From: Diabrotica undecimpunctata
Lineage: Eukaryota > Arthropoda > Insecta > Coleoptera > Chrysomelidae
Direction of reading: 5' to 3'
DNA: 64,000 bases
Assembly: GCF_040954645.1 (NCBI RefSeq)
Contig: NC_092803.1
Location: forward strand, 15,873,230 to 15,937,229
Part shown: one piece after another, positions 25,401 to 33,599 of the stretch
Layout of the letters: every line of letters starts with the position of its first letter
Position numbering within the stretch: position 1 is the stretch's first letter
Position numbers and translations under genes: made by a program
The notes under the pieces: model-generated
Told to the model about the DNA's origin: nothing
What the model saw: only the letters and a program-made list of their open reading frames with translations
The model's database searches: none

Positions 25401-27973
25401 TTTTTGTTTTTGATTTTTTTTTGTTGGCTGAGGCATTTTTTATGTTTTTTATTGATTTTTAGTAGGATGTCGTGGTGGAAGGTCTTCGTTGTTGGGACCT
25501 ACAGAGTGATTTGTGTTAGTCTGAATTGGTAGAGCTACGAACTGTCCTCTTTATTTTCTTTATTTTCTCTCTAGTGGTTGTTCTCTCTAGTTGCTCTATA
25601 GGGTTTGTGTTTGTTTCTGTCTCTCTGAATACCTTTTATTTAATTCCACTTTTGTTATTTTGGACTTTGTGTTTCAACATGCAACATGCAACATGCGACA
25701 TGCAAAATCTCGCCAGAGCTATTTATGCCTGTCCAGTTCTTTATATTCCGTAGAAATGACATTCGACTGCGACCTTCTCCATCTTGCCCTCAATCTTTTT
25801 TTGGATATTTTTTTCCTCCCAGGATATGTTCCAATATCCAATCAATTTTTCGTACCTATATCAAGTTGAGTAACTCTTTCTCGGTATTTATCCTTCTTAA
25901 AACTTCCTATCTGTATATATTATGAGGAACATTCTTCGCAAAATCCACATTTTGAAAGCCTCCAACTTGTTAATCGAAGGTATCTTTAACGTCCACGTCT
26001 CCATGAATTATAACAATTTGGACCATAAATAGCATTTAAATATCCTGTAATGGAGATTGAAGGAAAAATTGTGGTTTCATAGCGGCTAAAATTTAATAAA
26101 AGGTTGTTTTGCTTGTTCAGTGTGGCATTTGACGACGACCATAATTAGAATAACCTTGTGAGACCAAGAAATGTGAAATATATATATCGAAGGAGAAACA
26201 GATAGATATCTACGTCTTACAAGAAACAAAGAAAAAAGAGAAATATCACGAAATTCTAGGAGAAACAAATCTTAATTTATAGTGGGATGCGAAAACAAGA
26301 TATGAATAAAGAAGGAGTTACCATACTAAGATGTCAAAATTAGATAACTGAGTACCAATATATCTAAAAGGATCATCTTACTAAAGAAAAGATTAATTAT
26401 TATTTATTAGATTATCGAATTATATAACCCAGAAAATTGCGAACTATGTATGGATGATTGTTATGTAGTTTATCCACTATCATGATTTTTGTCTTTGATA
26501 TGTTTTACTGCAGACCAAATATTTGACTTTAGTTATCAACCAGTCGTATGAGATCAATTAACTCTTCTTGACTATTTGCAAGAAGGGCTGTGTCGTCTGC
26601 AAAACGTAGGTTGTATATTTTTCTGCCATTTATTGGTATGTCCTTTTCTTATCTTTATAGTGGGATATTGAATTTCCTAGATTTTTCTTTTATTTGTCTA
26701 TATGTTCAGAAGATGTTCTCAAGTACCTCTACCTTTGGTACATCCAGTTGGCTCTTGGGGTATTTCTCTTTGTAGACAATTGAGAGATGGTTTTATAGTT
26801 GTCGTACTTATAGAAGCTGCCTTTTTATGTATTGTCGTTATTGTAGATTTTGTCCAGTCGTCAGGCTGGAGTGCCATTGCTTGGAATGCCATATTTTGTT
26901 ACAGAACAAGTGAAACAATTTTATTCCAGTTTCTTCTGTAGCTTTGAGCATTTCTGCTGTTATCATATCTGGACCTGGTTCTTTGTTATACTTGAGTTTA
27001 CTGATCTCCAATCTTATTTGATTCTTGAGTATGTTAGGTTCTTTTTCGATATCTTCAGGAGTTTGGCGAACAAGTTCCTGGCGTTGATTATATTTATATA
27101 GATCCCGGCAATATAATCTCTATGTCTCAACTATAACTTCTCTGTTGGTTCTCAGGGTTCTTGTATGGTCTTCAACAGCCTAAGTTCTGGCTTTAAAGTC
27201 TCTTGTTATGTATCGCAGAGAACGAGAATTGCTGCCAATAATAAAAAGAAGAAAACCTGCTTATCTGGGACATATATTTCGAAATTCCAAGTACCAGTTT
27301 TTAAAGCTTATTATGGAAGGGAAGTTAAAAGGAAAACGAGGCATCGAAAGAAAGAAATACGAATGGCTTAAAAACATAAGGGATTGGACAAACCTCGATG
27401 CCCATGCACTCTTTAGAGGCACACAAGACCGAGAGGAGTATGCCAGCATTGTCGCCAACATCCACTAATTAGATAGGGCACCATAAGAAGTTATGTATCG
27501 CATTTTTCTAAATAGATCTCTTGGCTGATAGTTTTGATCGTGGCTCTTAATTTCTTTGCATATATTAGGATAGTATTGTTGTTTATCGTTCCACTTCGAA
27601 AATCGTTCTCAAAATACAAACAAGTATTTTGAGAACGATTTCCGAAGTGGAAATTGAAACGTCAATAAACTTATTTTAACCTTCAATTGTGGCTGATTCT
27701 AGAAATATAAAGGAGCAATAGACTTTTAATATAATTATGTAAACAAAAAATACCATATGAGGTTCCGACAAACTCCAGGGCGTTTCCAAGAATCGGTAAT
27801 CCGTCGGGTCCGGGGATTTTATCGGCACATTCAATAAGATGGCGGCGAGAAATCTTCCAGTAGATGTACCATAGCGATAATGCCGGCAGAAGAAGGAACA
27901 CAAAGACGTTGGTTGCAGATAGGCTGCCAGTCTGAAGGGCTAGATCAGGGCCTGCTGTGGTAGTGGCCGACAT
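5951..27973 (-). CDS. CYP4G: Cytochrome P450 of the CYP4G subfamily (cuticular hydrocarbon decarbonylase)
   Basis: Five coding exons on the minus strand: 27754-27973, 18780-19391, 18231-18725, 7824-8009 and 5951-6126. All boundaries have GT-AG sites, every intron is phase 1, and the exons sum to 1689 bases (562 residues). The product has an N-terminal membrane anchor, a Pro-rich hinge (IPGPDGLP), WxxxR in helix C (W143, R147), the helix-I oxygen-binding motif EGHDTT (363-368), ExxR (E421, R424), FLPERS (480-485) and the haem loop FSAGPRSCVG with Cys503. A roughly 45-residue insertion before helix I (about 281-325, ending DLDVDEDIGEKKR) is the CYP4G hallmark and explains the length beyond the usual 500 or so. 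By family, CYP4G enzymes act at the ER in oenocytes, converting long-chain aldehydes to hydrocarbons for waterproofing. No defect is seen. The 22 kb span comes from transposon-filled introns. Confidence 0.96.
6920..7600 (-). mobile_element. Non-LTR retrotransposon RT fragment in CYP4G intron 4
   Basis: The minus strand, read from about 7514, has a block ending in SDGIDRRCLKQLLEPIFPLL (a 'GPDGI' palm entry). After an interruption come SNIQFGFRTGHFIQNELIEA and IFLDPQKAFDQVWH, which is RT motif A with its catalytic Asp. Frames are broken by stops and indels. It lies opposite to no host exon and in the same orientation as CYP4G. Confidence 0.75.
7824..8009 (-). CDS. CYP4G: CYP4G exon 4 (FLPERS motif, haem-binding loop)
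   Basis: The acceptor is CCATTATTTCAG. It encodes SGNYTLPTGATIVV, KIHRDSDTYPNPDKFDP, FLPERS and FSAGPRSCV including the haem-ligating Cys503. The donor GTTG|GTAAGT splits the codon for Gly505. Confidence 0.95.
8020..9270. other. CYP4G intron 3, unassigned part
   Basis: AT-rich intronic sequence. Short Phe-rich frames at 8231-8549 are low-complexity shadows. I see no element signature here. Confidence 0.6.
9280..9510 (-). mobile_element. LINE C-terminal scrap
   Basis: Minus-strand reading gives LRFLGYLKKSK, TSRVKRTQRRDNQ and LGRFKENWKKRQ separated by stops. This is like the basic C-terminal tail of RTE-like endonuclease-reverse transcriptases. Short and decayed, so the call is tentative. Confidence 0.35.
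9640..10040 (+). mobile_element. LINE 3' end fragment
   Basis: Frame fragments read TQAVEMKYLRRV, IREDFQIESTLEYIERRQL, GHLQRMKNTKPVK and LSKNKKELAKFVYN. They align by eye with the better-kept copy at 14790-15250 (IQAAEMKYLRRTIGV ... NRKEWRKFVKS), so both belong to one non-LTR family. Both copies end near a 'TAGTTAAGTT' motif. Several stops make it inactive. Confidence 0.65.
10400..10955. other. CYP4G intron 3, unassigned
   Basis: No supported gene. The 138-codon minus-strand frame at 10646-11062 overlaps the start of a plus-strand LINE and looks like a shadow. This stretch may be an earlier, unrecognisable part of that LINE. Confidence 0.5.
10960..12762 (+). mobile_element. Truncated LINE (RT and C-terminus) with (AAG)n-type tail
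   Basis: In order: a linker (IKELTGGLRRRQKGN, TWKEYLEKLFED), the palm entry LKDGKAAGPDNI, EEIPREWLKSEFIALPKK, SLMSHLLKLFLKIIHKRIYK, motif A (DYQKAFDRVQHDK), the template-binding block MRGVRQGCILSPLIFNLYS, motif C NNIRYADDTIVFADN, and a C-terminal region (EAFEMWLYRRILKIPWTDRV, FFGHIMRNES). It closes with MTIANIRNG, a stop, and GGCACATCAAGAAGAAGAAGG. The endonuclease is absent, so the copy is 5'-truncated. At least four frameshifts or stops (near 11295, 11715, 12165 and 12560) inactivate it. It sits antisense in CYP4G intron 3. Confidence 0.88.
12765..14785. other. CYP4G intron 3, unassigned, A/T-rich
   Basis: No gene on either strand. 13850-14700 is A-rich with repeated 'caaaaattatttga' style phrases and may be an old repeat, but I cannot identify a family or boundaries. 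Confidence 0.5.
14790..15350 (+). mobile_element. LINE 3' end fragment with GTTAA-type tail
   Basis: An open frame covers the last part of the ORF2-like protein: KMTIYKTIYRPTVTYGAENW, IQAAEMKYLRRTIGVKRTDR, LAWFGHLTRMDNN, RGRPIKEWNSDI and ASNRKEWRKFVKS, then a stop at 15246-15248. About 85 bases of 3' UTR follow, ending in GATTAAGTTAAGTTAAGTTC, a short GTTAA-type tail unlike the AAG tails elsewhere. The frame is intact over 180 codons, so this fragment is fairly young. Confidence 0.85.
15355..16030. other. CYP4G intron 3, unassigned
   Basis: No gene or clear element. It ends at a (TA)n array. Confidence 0.55.
16034..16080. repeat. (TA)n microsatellite
   Basis: About 46 bases of TA dinucleotide, 50 bases outside the 3' end of a mariner-like element. 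Confidence 0.95.
16133..17190 (-). pseudogene. Mariner-like (DD41D group) transposase, catalytic half
   Basis: Minus-strand pieces: MTERIRVEPRMLKNICFTDE (first catalytic Asp in CFTDEYTF), NKQNCRYWSDANPHRF and EKLIVWAEI. A gap region follows (IPGNFSGDIYLDMLENTI), then LHFQQDGAPPHYAATVRHWL (second Asp) and WPPRSPDLPPPDFFLWGYLK (third). I count 41 residues between the second Asp and the Asp of PDFFLWG, which places it in the DD41D group of the IS630-Tc1-mariner superfamily. A possible element end (CAGTGTGTCAATTTTAAAAC) lies at 16133. Stops and frameshifts are present and the N-terminal helix-turn-helix region is missing. Confidence 0.78.
17400..17810. repeat. Degenerate tandem repeat with GGTAGTTTTCACCCTT core
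   Basis: Four diverged units share a core like TTTTATA-ATTTTG-CAATAA-GGGTAGTTTTCACCCTTAAAA. Core starts are near 17419, 17562, 17658 and 17781, giving spacings of about 143, 96 and 123 bases. The unit length is irregular, as in a decayed minisatellite. It lies in CYP4G intron 3, upstream of exon 4 in the transcript. Confidence 0.65.
17941..17994. other. Intronic hairpin, 19-bp arms
   Basis: ACATTGTGAGCAATGGCAG (17941-17959) pairs with CTGCCATTGCCCACAATGT (17976-17994) with one mismatch around a 16-base loop. It lies 237 bases beyond the exon 3 donor of CYP4G. It is more GC-rich than its surroundings. It may be a MITE relic or a structured RNA element, but nothing shows it is processed. Confidence 0.6.
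18231..18725 (-). CDS. CYP4G: CYP4G exon 3 (CYP4G insertion, helix I, ExxR)
   Basis: The acceptor is TATATTCTAG. It encodes the subfamily-specific insertion with GLSYGQSAGLKDDLDVDED, helix I with EGHDTTAAG, and ETLRMYPP. It ends in a donor GTTAAATTAG|GTGAGT, whose last G completes Val443 with exon 4 across a 10.2 kb intron. Confidence 0.95.
18780..19391 (-). CDS. CYP4G: CYP4G exon 2 (helices A to G region)
   Basis: The acceptor reads TTTATTTCAG, and the first two bases complete Asp74 with exon 1. It encodes DIFRTVYQKSFEFG, the substrate-recognition region and the helix-C WRAHR motif. The donor is GAGAAAG|GTATGT. The intron to exon 3 is only 54 bases long, in contrast to its multi-kilobase neighbours. 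Confidence 0.95.
19640..20040 (+). pseudogene. Possible Tc1-like transposase N-terminal remnant
   Basis: Broken frames give CETARFIGIG, RESPVLHDKDRNYSVVVSRN and RICAFSISSN. They resemble the helix-turn-helix and linker part of Tc1-like transposases ('RKT...RDRN...A.RNRF.SA..I...'). No DDE motif is visible and the match is weak. It lies in CYP4G intron 1. Confidence 0.3.
20045..21155. other. CYP4G intron 1, unassigned; small open frame at 20771-21028
   Basis: No supported gene. An 85-codon plus-strand frame (starts MASINFSDKIKKYVDKHSPS) matches nothing I recognise. It has a near-equal shadow frame on the other strand and sits just upstream of a Jockey-like LINE, so it may be that element's ORF1 scrap. 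Confidence 0.45.
22383..22434. repeat. (TA)n microsatellite inside a LINE RT domain
   Basis: About 50 bases of TA between RT motif A (FADYEKAFDSIE) and the GVRQGD block. They stay in frame with the upstream side as Tyr-Ile codons but separate two conserved RT blocks. Confidence 0.95.
22688..23120 (-). mobile_element. 5'-truncated LINE 3' end nested in another LINE
   Basis: A 135-codon frame covers only the last part of the protein: AQTWTITKKNMNILRVTQHA, NTWIRQKTKVTDVVQKS, KRPRGRPPIRWTDDLKRTAG, then a stop and an AAG-type tail. It is flanked by a perfect 10-base duplication GAGCAACGAT at 22678-22687 and 23121-23130. Removing it rejoins PISLL with LFMRIINNRL of the host LINE. It is the innermost of a three-level nest. 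Confidence 0.9.
24025..25015. other. CYP4G intron 1, unassigned
   Basis: AT-rich, no gene recognised on either strand. A short direct repeat, CTAGTGGAGT, occurs twice near 24037-24062. Confidence 0.5.
25021..26060 (-). mobile_element. Decayed LINE 3' region with AAG-type terminus
   Basis: The minus strand, read from 26050, gives a C-terminal block seen in other LINEs here (KLEAFKMWILRRMF, INTEKELLNLI, LRNIKNWTGINSSGEIL). A TGCATGT-type microsatellite follows at about 25677-25703, then a long unassigned GC-richer part. The left edge reads GGCACTATAAGAAGAAGG on the minus strand, like other LINE 3' ends in this window. The middle (25100-25650) may be a separate insertion that I could not identify. 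Confidence 0.55.
26440..27110 (-). mobile_element. LINE RT fragment
   Basis: The minus strand carries LEISKLKYNKEPGPDMITAE, MLKATEETGIKLFHLFCNK, and after a deletion PINGRKIYNLRFADDTALLA with NSQEELIDLIRLVDN and KTKIMIVDK. These are the palm entry and motif C of a non-LTR reverse transcriptase. Motif A is lost. It shares orientation with CYP4G in intron 1. Confidence 0.75.
27160..27490 (+). mobile_element. LINE 3' end fragment with AAG terminus
   Basis: One frame reads RRERELLPIIKRRKPAYLGH, IFRNSKYQFLKLIMEGKLKG, KRGIERKKYEWLKNIRDWTN, ALFRGTQDREEYASIVANIH and a stop, then GATAGGGCACCATAAGAAG. It matches the C-terminus of the LINEs at 28348, 36146 and 58689. It is strongly 5'-truncated but has no stop in its 90 codons. 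Confidence 0.85.
27588..27712. repeat. Foldback repeat, short copy, in CYP4G intron 1
   Basis: The left arm TTCGAAAATCGTTCTCAAAA is inverted relative to TTTTGAGAACGATTTCCGAA, with an 8-base centre (CAAACAAG). The right arm continues GTGGAAATTGAAACGTCAAT and TTTAACCTTCAATTGTGGCT. The same unit recurs at 34930 and, as a full inverted dimer, at 52879-53154. Confidence 0.8.
27754..27973 (-). CDS. CYP4G: CYP4G exon 1 (start codon, membrane anchor, hinge)
   Basis: Starts at the ATG whose complement is 27971-27973. It encodes residues 1-73 plus one base: a short lumenal tail, a hydrophobic anchor (VFVFLLLPALSLWYIYW), then the IPGPDGLPILGNALEFVGTS hinge region. It ends in a donor reading ATG|GTATTT on the coding strand. 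The start fits the usual CYP4G N-terminus, and an acceptor lies only 7 bases upstream of the ATG. Confidence 0.93.
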
Positions 27974-27982
27974 TTTTGATCT
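27974..27982 (-). promoter_or_regulatory. 5' UTR splice acceptor just upstream of the CYP4G start
   Basis: On the coding strand a pyrimidine-containing run ends in CAATTTTCAG, followed by seven bases (ATCAAAA) and the ATG. This looks like a spliced 5' leader, so the promoter and first non-coding exon would lie further right, beyond the LINE debris at 28050 onward. I cannot identify that exon. Confidence 0.6.
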
Positions 27983-28347
27983 GAAAATTGTAAAAGTTTA
28001 TTAGTAATCAGTATTAAAATAAAATAAAATTAAAAGAAAATAAATGTCCTTATATTTCAACTTGCAACACTATAGAACTTCTCATTACCAGAGGTGTCCG
28101 ATAAGGAGACGCAATATCACTAAACTCTTCACTGCAACTCTAGAAAATATATTCAGCAAAATTAATTGGCAGAATAAAGTAATATTCATTGATGAAGAAT
28201 ACCTCAGCCATCTAAGATTTGCAGACGACATCGTTCTGATTGCTAATAATCATGCAAAACTAAAATAACTTACAAGCCACCTAAATGCAGCTAGCAATGA
28301 AGTTGGCCTAAAAATGAACTTGACAAAAACAAAAGCCACGTACAACG

Positions 28348-28375
28348 GTACGCTTTAACATCTGTTAAAGCGTAC
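28348..28375. repeat. Perfect palindrome at the 5' junction of the LINE
   Basis: GTACGCTTTAACA and TGTTAAAGCGTAC are exact inverted repeats separated by TC. The right arm is LINE coding sequence (it encodes VKAY). The left arm is an extra inverted copy placed directly after the target-site duplication. Confidence 0.9.
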
Positions 28376-30535
28376 CCGGGATCCGAAATAAATTCGGACC
28401 ACAATCCACTTATCGCCAAAATGAAACTTAGTTTAAAGAAAGTTCAAAAACCAAAAATTATGAAGTACGATATTAACCAACTGAAAAATAAAACAGTAAA
28501 GGAAAAGGTACAAAAACGCCTAAAAGAAAAAACGTGGGTTCGTACAGAAAAACCATGAGCCCGTACAGAAACAGATAACACAGATGTAGAACTAGAAAAT
28601 TTGCACAAAGTAAGTCAAGAAATAACAGAGAAATACTTAAAACCTGAAAGAACAAATAAAAAGGAATGGATGACGGAGGAGATTCTATGTATGATGGAAG
28701 ACAGAAGAAACGCTAAAGATAATAAGAATTACTACAACAACATAAATAACGAAATAAAAAAGAAAATTGGTTTAGCTCGAAGTGTACAGAGATAGAGTCA
28801 TTACAACAAAAACATGATTCATTTAACCTCCATAAAAAGATTAAAGAAGTGGCAGGCTTATATAAACACAAGAACACTGGATTCCTGACAGATAATCAGG
28901 GAAACATAGTATTGGAAATAGAGCATAAAAGAGATATTTGGATTAAATACCTAGAAAAAACTTTTGAAGATATACGAAGTAACACTGGTATTACAACAAA
29001 TATCAATTGCGAATCTGGACCACCATTTACAGTCGAAGAAGTAAAATATGCCATCAAAAGCACCAAAGATGGTAAAGCAGTAGGCCCTGATAATTTTCAC
29101 TCAGAATTCTTAAAACTTATGGACTATGATGGCATAAAATGGTTGACAAATATATTTAACAGTATATATGATACGGGCGTGGTTCCCCAAGAGTGGTTAG
29201 TGTCAACTTTTATAAATCTTCCAAAAAAAACCCAATGCGAGAAAGTGCGAAGGCTATAGAATTATAAGCCTTATGGGCCATTTACTTAAAACATTTCTAA
29301 AGGTCATTCACAAAAGAATATATACAAAATGTGAGGAACAACTAACAAGAACACAATTCGGATTTCGTGATGCTCTGGGAACACGGGAGGCCCCTTTTTG
29401 TGAGGGATGCAGGGATGTAAATTGTGACATATACGTATGCTTTATAGATTACCAGAAGGCATTTGACAGAGTAAAACATGACAAATTAATGACTCTAATG
29501 CAAGAAATTGGAATTGACAACAAAGATCTTAGAATTATCAGAAACATTTACTACAATCAAACGGCCAAAATCAAAATAGAAGACCAGTTAACTGATAAAA
29601 TTGCAATAGAACGTGGAGTACGACAGGGCTGTATTTTGTCTCCATTGTTGTTCAACATTTATTCTGAATGGGTATTTAAGGAAGCTTTAGACAGTTGTGC
29701 GAAAGGAATACTAATAAACGGTGAATGGTTGAATAACATTAGATATGCAGATAACACTATAGTTTTTGCCGATAATCTGAATGACTTACAGATATTAACA
29801 AATCGCATAACAGAAGTCAGCAACAGATATGGACTAGCTCTTAACATAAAGAAAACCAAATTTATGACAATTAGTAAAAAACCAATACTAAACGCTCAAC
29901 TTACAATCAACCAACAGAATATCGAAAGAGTCGAGCAATATACATATCTAGGCACCAATTTAAATAGCCAATGGGACCACTCAACAGAAATTAAACAGCG
30001 AATAATAAAAGCAAAAGCAGCATTCGTTAGAATGAGAACCATTTTCAACAGTCGAGACATATCATTAAAAACAAAATGCCGTCTATTGAACTGCTACATA
30101 TTCACAGTTCTGCTCTACGGAATGGAAGCATGGACACTGACTGTTGCATCTATGAATCGGCTCGAAGCTTTCGAAATGTGGTGTTATAGGCGCATCTTAC
30201 GTATATCCTGGGTTGACAGAGTTACTAATGTGGAGGTCCTGCGTAGAATGGGGAAAGAATGTGAAATTCTCATGACCGTCAAAACTAAAAAGTTGGAATA
30301 TCTAGGACATGTAATGAGAAATCAAGAACGTTACGGCCTTCTCCAGCTGATTCTCCAAGGGAAAGTAAATGGTAAGAGAGGACCGGGAAGAAGACGCATT
30401 TCCTGGCTTCAAAATTTACGAAAGTGGTATAACACGACTACCACTGAACTGTTCCGCGCTGCAATAAATAAAGTAAAGATAGCCGTGATGATTGCCAACA
30501 TCCGGAACGGATAGGCACTTTAAGAAGAAGAAGAT
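28348..30535 (+). mobile_element. 5'-truncated LINE with nearly complete RT and AAG tail
   Basis: It begins inside the endonuclease (VKAYPGSEINSDHNPLIAKM), passes through a linker with an in-frame break near 28790, the palm entry (STKDGKAVGPDNFHSEFLKL) and a frameshift near 29260. A 413-codon frame follows with DYQKAFDRVKHDKL (motif A), ERGVRQGCILSPLLFNIYSE, NNIRYADNTIVFADN and a long C-terminal domain ending VMIANIRNG. Motif C reads YADN instead of YADD, so the second catalytic Asp is lost. The tail is GGCACTTTAAGAAGAAGAAG. Flanking duplication GTACAACG is at 28340-28347 and 30536-30543. Confidence 0.92.
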
Positions 30536-31439
30536 GTACAACGAGCTAGTTGATGTCCAAAATGTAATAATAAACAACACCGCACTTGAAACAAGAGAAG
30601 AGTATGTATACCTGGGACAATTAATACAAAAATCTGGTTCCTTACTTCCAGAAATTAACAGAAGAATAAAACTGGCTTGGGATCTTTTGGTAGAAATGAT
30701 ATATTTAAATCGAAGATGCCCATTCACCTGAAGAAAAAAGCATTCGTTCAGTGTATACTACCAATTATGACATACGGCTGCGAAACTTGGACACTAAAGA
30801 AAGAGATTATATCGAAAGTCACTCAAAGGTCAATGGAGCAATGCATGCTAGGTATAACAAAGAGAGATCGAAAAAGAATAGAATGGATCAGATAGAAAAC
30901 CAAGGGGACTGATGCAATCCATAGAATTAAATCTTTAAAATGGGCGAGACATTTAGCGAAAACAAATGACAATGGTGGTCCACTAAAATTACACTGTGGC
31001 ATCCAAGAGGTATCAAGAGACCAAGAAGATCAAATTTAAGATCGGACTATGACATAAGGAAACAAGCCGGTACAACATTGCACAGAAAAGCGAATTATAG
31101 ACAATCGTGGGTAGAAATGAAGATTGACTATGTAAGGGAGGCTAGACAATCGGTAGAATATGATGATATAATTGCCCCGGATCTAAAGAACCCGAGGAAG
31201 ATGACCACTCCGATGGACAGACCAAGTAAGAAGCAGCCCTGGTCACTCTCTGTTTGAGACAGGACACGGAGAGAAAATAATTAATAGCAACCATACGCCG
31301 AAAACCATAACGTCACCACATCCTTAGGAAGGATACAGGATAGAGGAAGAGGAGAGGACTAAGAGTTACTGACTAGATTTGAAAGAATGAAAGATTTTAA
31401 CGATTTGAATAAAATTAGAAGAGAATGGATATTATAATA

Positions 31440-32870
31440 TGGATCATATGAAGAGTAAGAAATAAAGATCAAAATAGCAAAGAAATTAAAAATTTAAAGC
31501 GCTAGTGATAATAATATTAGAACTGCATTACAAAATGCTGCAACATTTTGAAAAGAAAAATAAAACTAAGACTCCACAAGACATGCGAATGAGATCTGAG
31601 TTATTGTTAAATCTGAAAAAAAAAAACAGTCAGAAATATGTGAGCAGAAAACGCTCAATTGTAAGATCCATTTACAGAAACATTAATTCAGAAATAAGGT
31701 GAAAAAGAAAAACTAACATAGAAATGGGAATTCTATACGATGTTACACTAATATCAATCCTATTAAAACCACACGAAGAATAGATTAGTTAGAACAGATA
31801 GAACGAATTTAAGTAAGAATGCCAAAATACTTACGTAAGGAAAACATAATGCTAAAGAAAAGAAAAGGGAGAACACGACAAAGGTAGAGTAGCACTATAA
31901 AAAGAGACTCAATATCAAGTAAACAATACGGATTAAAAACCAATGCAAACAAAACAAAAGTTTTAACAATTGATCAAGCTATAAATAATCAAGCACAAGC
32001 CACAAGCAAAGCTGGATTCGAAATAGTGGGAAATTTTAACTGCCTCGGATCGATAATAATAAATAATGTCAGCAACAGCGAAACTGACGAAAATCTGGAA
32101 AGACACCGACATAACTAAATGAACGCAACTTCGCTAGGATATAAGGATATCCTATATCGGAATACAGAACAAATAAGCACACATATCGATACTCAACTGC
32201 CACGCCTCTCCAGAAGAAGCCACGTAAGAAGACAAAGTAGAATTTTATGAAATCCTAGATGAAACCTGTGAAAATATTTCCAGAAATAACATCTTAATAA
32301 TAATGGGCGACTTTAATGCAAAGGTGGGAAGGAAAGATTACAATCGAAATGTCGAGGGCAAAGAAACCATACATGAAGTCACAAACGATAAATCTTGAAA
32401 TTTGTAGCATCTGCCACAAATACATTATAGTCAGTACAAAACATAAACACAAAAGAAAATACAAGATAACGTGGATGATACCAGAAAGAATAGATGGCAA
32501 TCAAATAGACCATGTATTGATTTCGAAAAAGTGGATACAAATAATACAAGGCGTCTGATCTTATAGAGGAGCATATGAGAACACTGAACACCCACTACTA
32601 ATAGCAAAATTAAAGATGAAAATAATCAAAACAAATATTAACAAGTAAAGAAAAAGGAAAAAATAGAACATAGATAAATGAAAAACACAAGAAACAAAAC
32701 AAAGGTACAGACAAGAAATAGGACAGAAACTAAGAAGATACAACAATAAATAACATAGAAAAGAAATGGAAAAATATAAAAAAACAGCATACTAGAAACT
32801 ACAGAACAAATAATATGATCCCAACAAAACAAAAAAAATTGAAAGCATAGTTTGATAAAGAATGTCACAG
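31440..32870 (+). mobile_element. LINE remnants: RT scrap and endonuclease domain
   Basis: At 31900-32110 a frame reads SSKQYGLKTNANKTKVLTID and GFEIVGNFNCLGSIIIN, the palm end of an RT. At 32190-32620 an endonuclease domain follows: DKVEFYEILDETCENISRNN, ILIIMGDFNAKVGRKD (catalytic GDFNAK), KITWMIPERIDGNQIDHVL (the 'D.W' and 'IDHVL' blocks) and GAYENTEHPLLIAKLK. Because RT precedes endonuclease, at least two element copies are present. Linker-like frames with stops continue to about 32870. Confidence 0.7.
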
Positions 32871-32889
32871 TGCCAAAAAAGACTAATTA

Positions 32890-33595
32890 AAAACCTCGCG
32901 ATAAATCCGAACATATTACCTCTATTTGTAAACGTGCGAACTCCAGACTGTATCTTATTCGGAGGTGTTTTTCGAGAGTTTCAATGCAATCATTCTGTAA
33001 ACTTTACACTCTTTACGTAAGACCCATACTTGAATACGCTGGACCAACGTGGTATCCTGATCTGGTTCGAGACAAGACTATGTTGGAAAACGTCCAAAGA
33101 AAAGCCACCCGAATTTCTTTGGGACCGAGAAGACCTTCCTATGCAGAAAGACTTAGTATGGCTAACCTAACTTCCTTTGAACTTCGCCGACAACGTGGAG
33201 ACTTAATTACAACTTTTATAATATTAAAATTCAATTTTGGAAATCTCGATGAAATTTTTTATCATTAATCAAGATGAACGCCTCAGAGGTCATCAGTTCA
33301 AACTGAAGAAAGAAAATTTTTCTACAAGATCAAGGCAGAACTTTTTACCAAATAGAGTTTTTGAGTGCTGGAATAACCTTAACGATAACATTGTCCAGAT
33401 GCGTATGAAAATTTTTGGGAGATACACCGACATACCAAGTCACCTAGGACTCGATAACATGGAAAGAGTCCCACCAGAGCTCAATTCTTTTGATACCGTA
33501 GGTATCTGGGATGAGTGAATTTTCCCCTTAGAGGGAGTGTGAGCCGTATGGCTAAATCTGGATAATAATAATAATAATAATAAATAAATAACTAG
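32890..33595 (+). mobile_element. CR1/L2-like LINE C-terminus with (ATA)n tail
   Basis: Frames read LYTLYVRPILEYAGPTWYPD, KTMLENVQRKATRISLG, AERLSMANLTSFELRRQRGD, then (one frameshift) DERLRGHQFKLKKENFSTRS and FFPNRVFECWNNL-like text ending FDTVGIWDE and a stop. This is the usual end of CR1/L2-type and related elements. About 40 bases of 3' UTR end in an ATA/TAA repeat (33561-33594), a tail type distinct from the AAG tails. Confidence 0.78.
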
Positions 33596-33599
33596 AGAA

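Larger units (their letters stand above)
28080..31150 (+). mobile_element. LINE (RTE-like C-terminus), split by a nested LINE
   Basis: The left part (28080-28346) has the RT blocks SLKLFTATLENIF-like, HLRFADDIVLIANN and NEVGLKMNLTKTK. The reading resumes at 30536 with MYNELVDVQNVIINN, EEYVYLGQLIQKSGSLLPEI, QCILPIMTYGCETWTLKKE and MLGITKRDRKRIEWIR. An 8-base duplication GTACAACG flanks the inserted LINE. The 3' part past about 31000 is decayed and I cannot place its true end. Confidence 0.78.

Noticed and set aside
25323..26941. Group of Phe/Leu-rich plus-strand frames that look membrane-like
   Set aside because: They are antisense to LINE RT and C-terminal sequence on the minus strand, and hydrophobicity comes from T-rich composition.
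28347..28376. Palindrome considered as a MITE or TIR pair
   Set aside because: The right arm is LINE coding sequence and the left arm follows directly after the target duplication, so a 5' foldback of the LINE explains it better.
32294..32868. Hydrophobic minus-strand frames resembling membrane proteins
   Set aside because: They are antisense to the A-rich LINE endonuclease and linker; no start context or family match.
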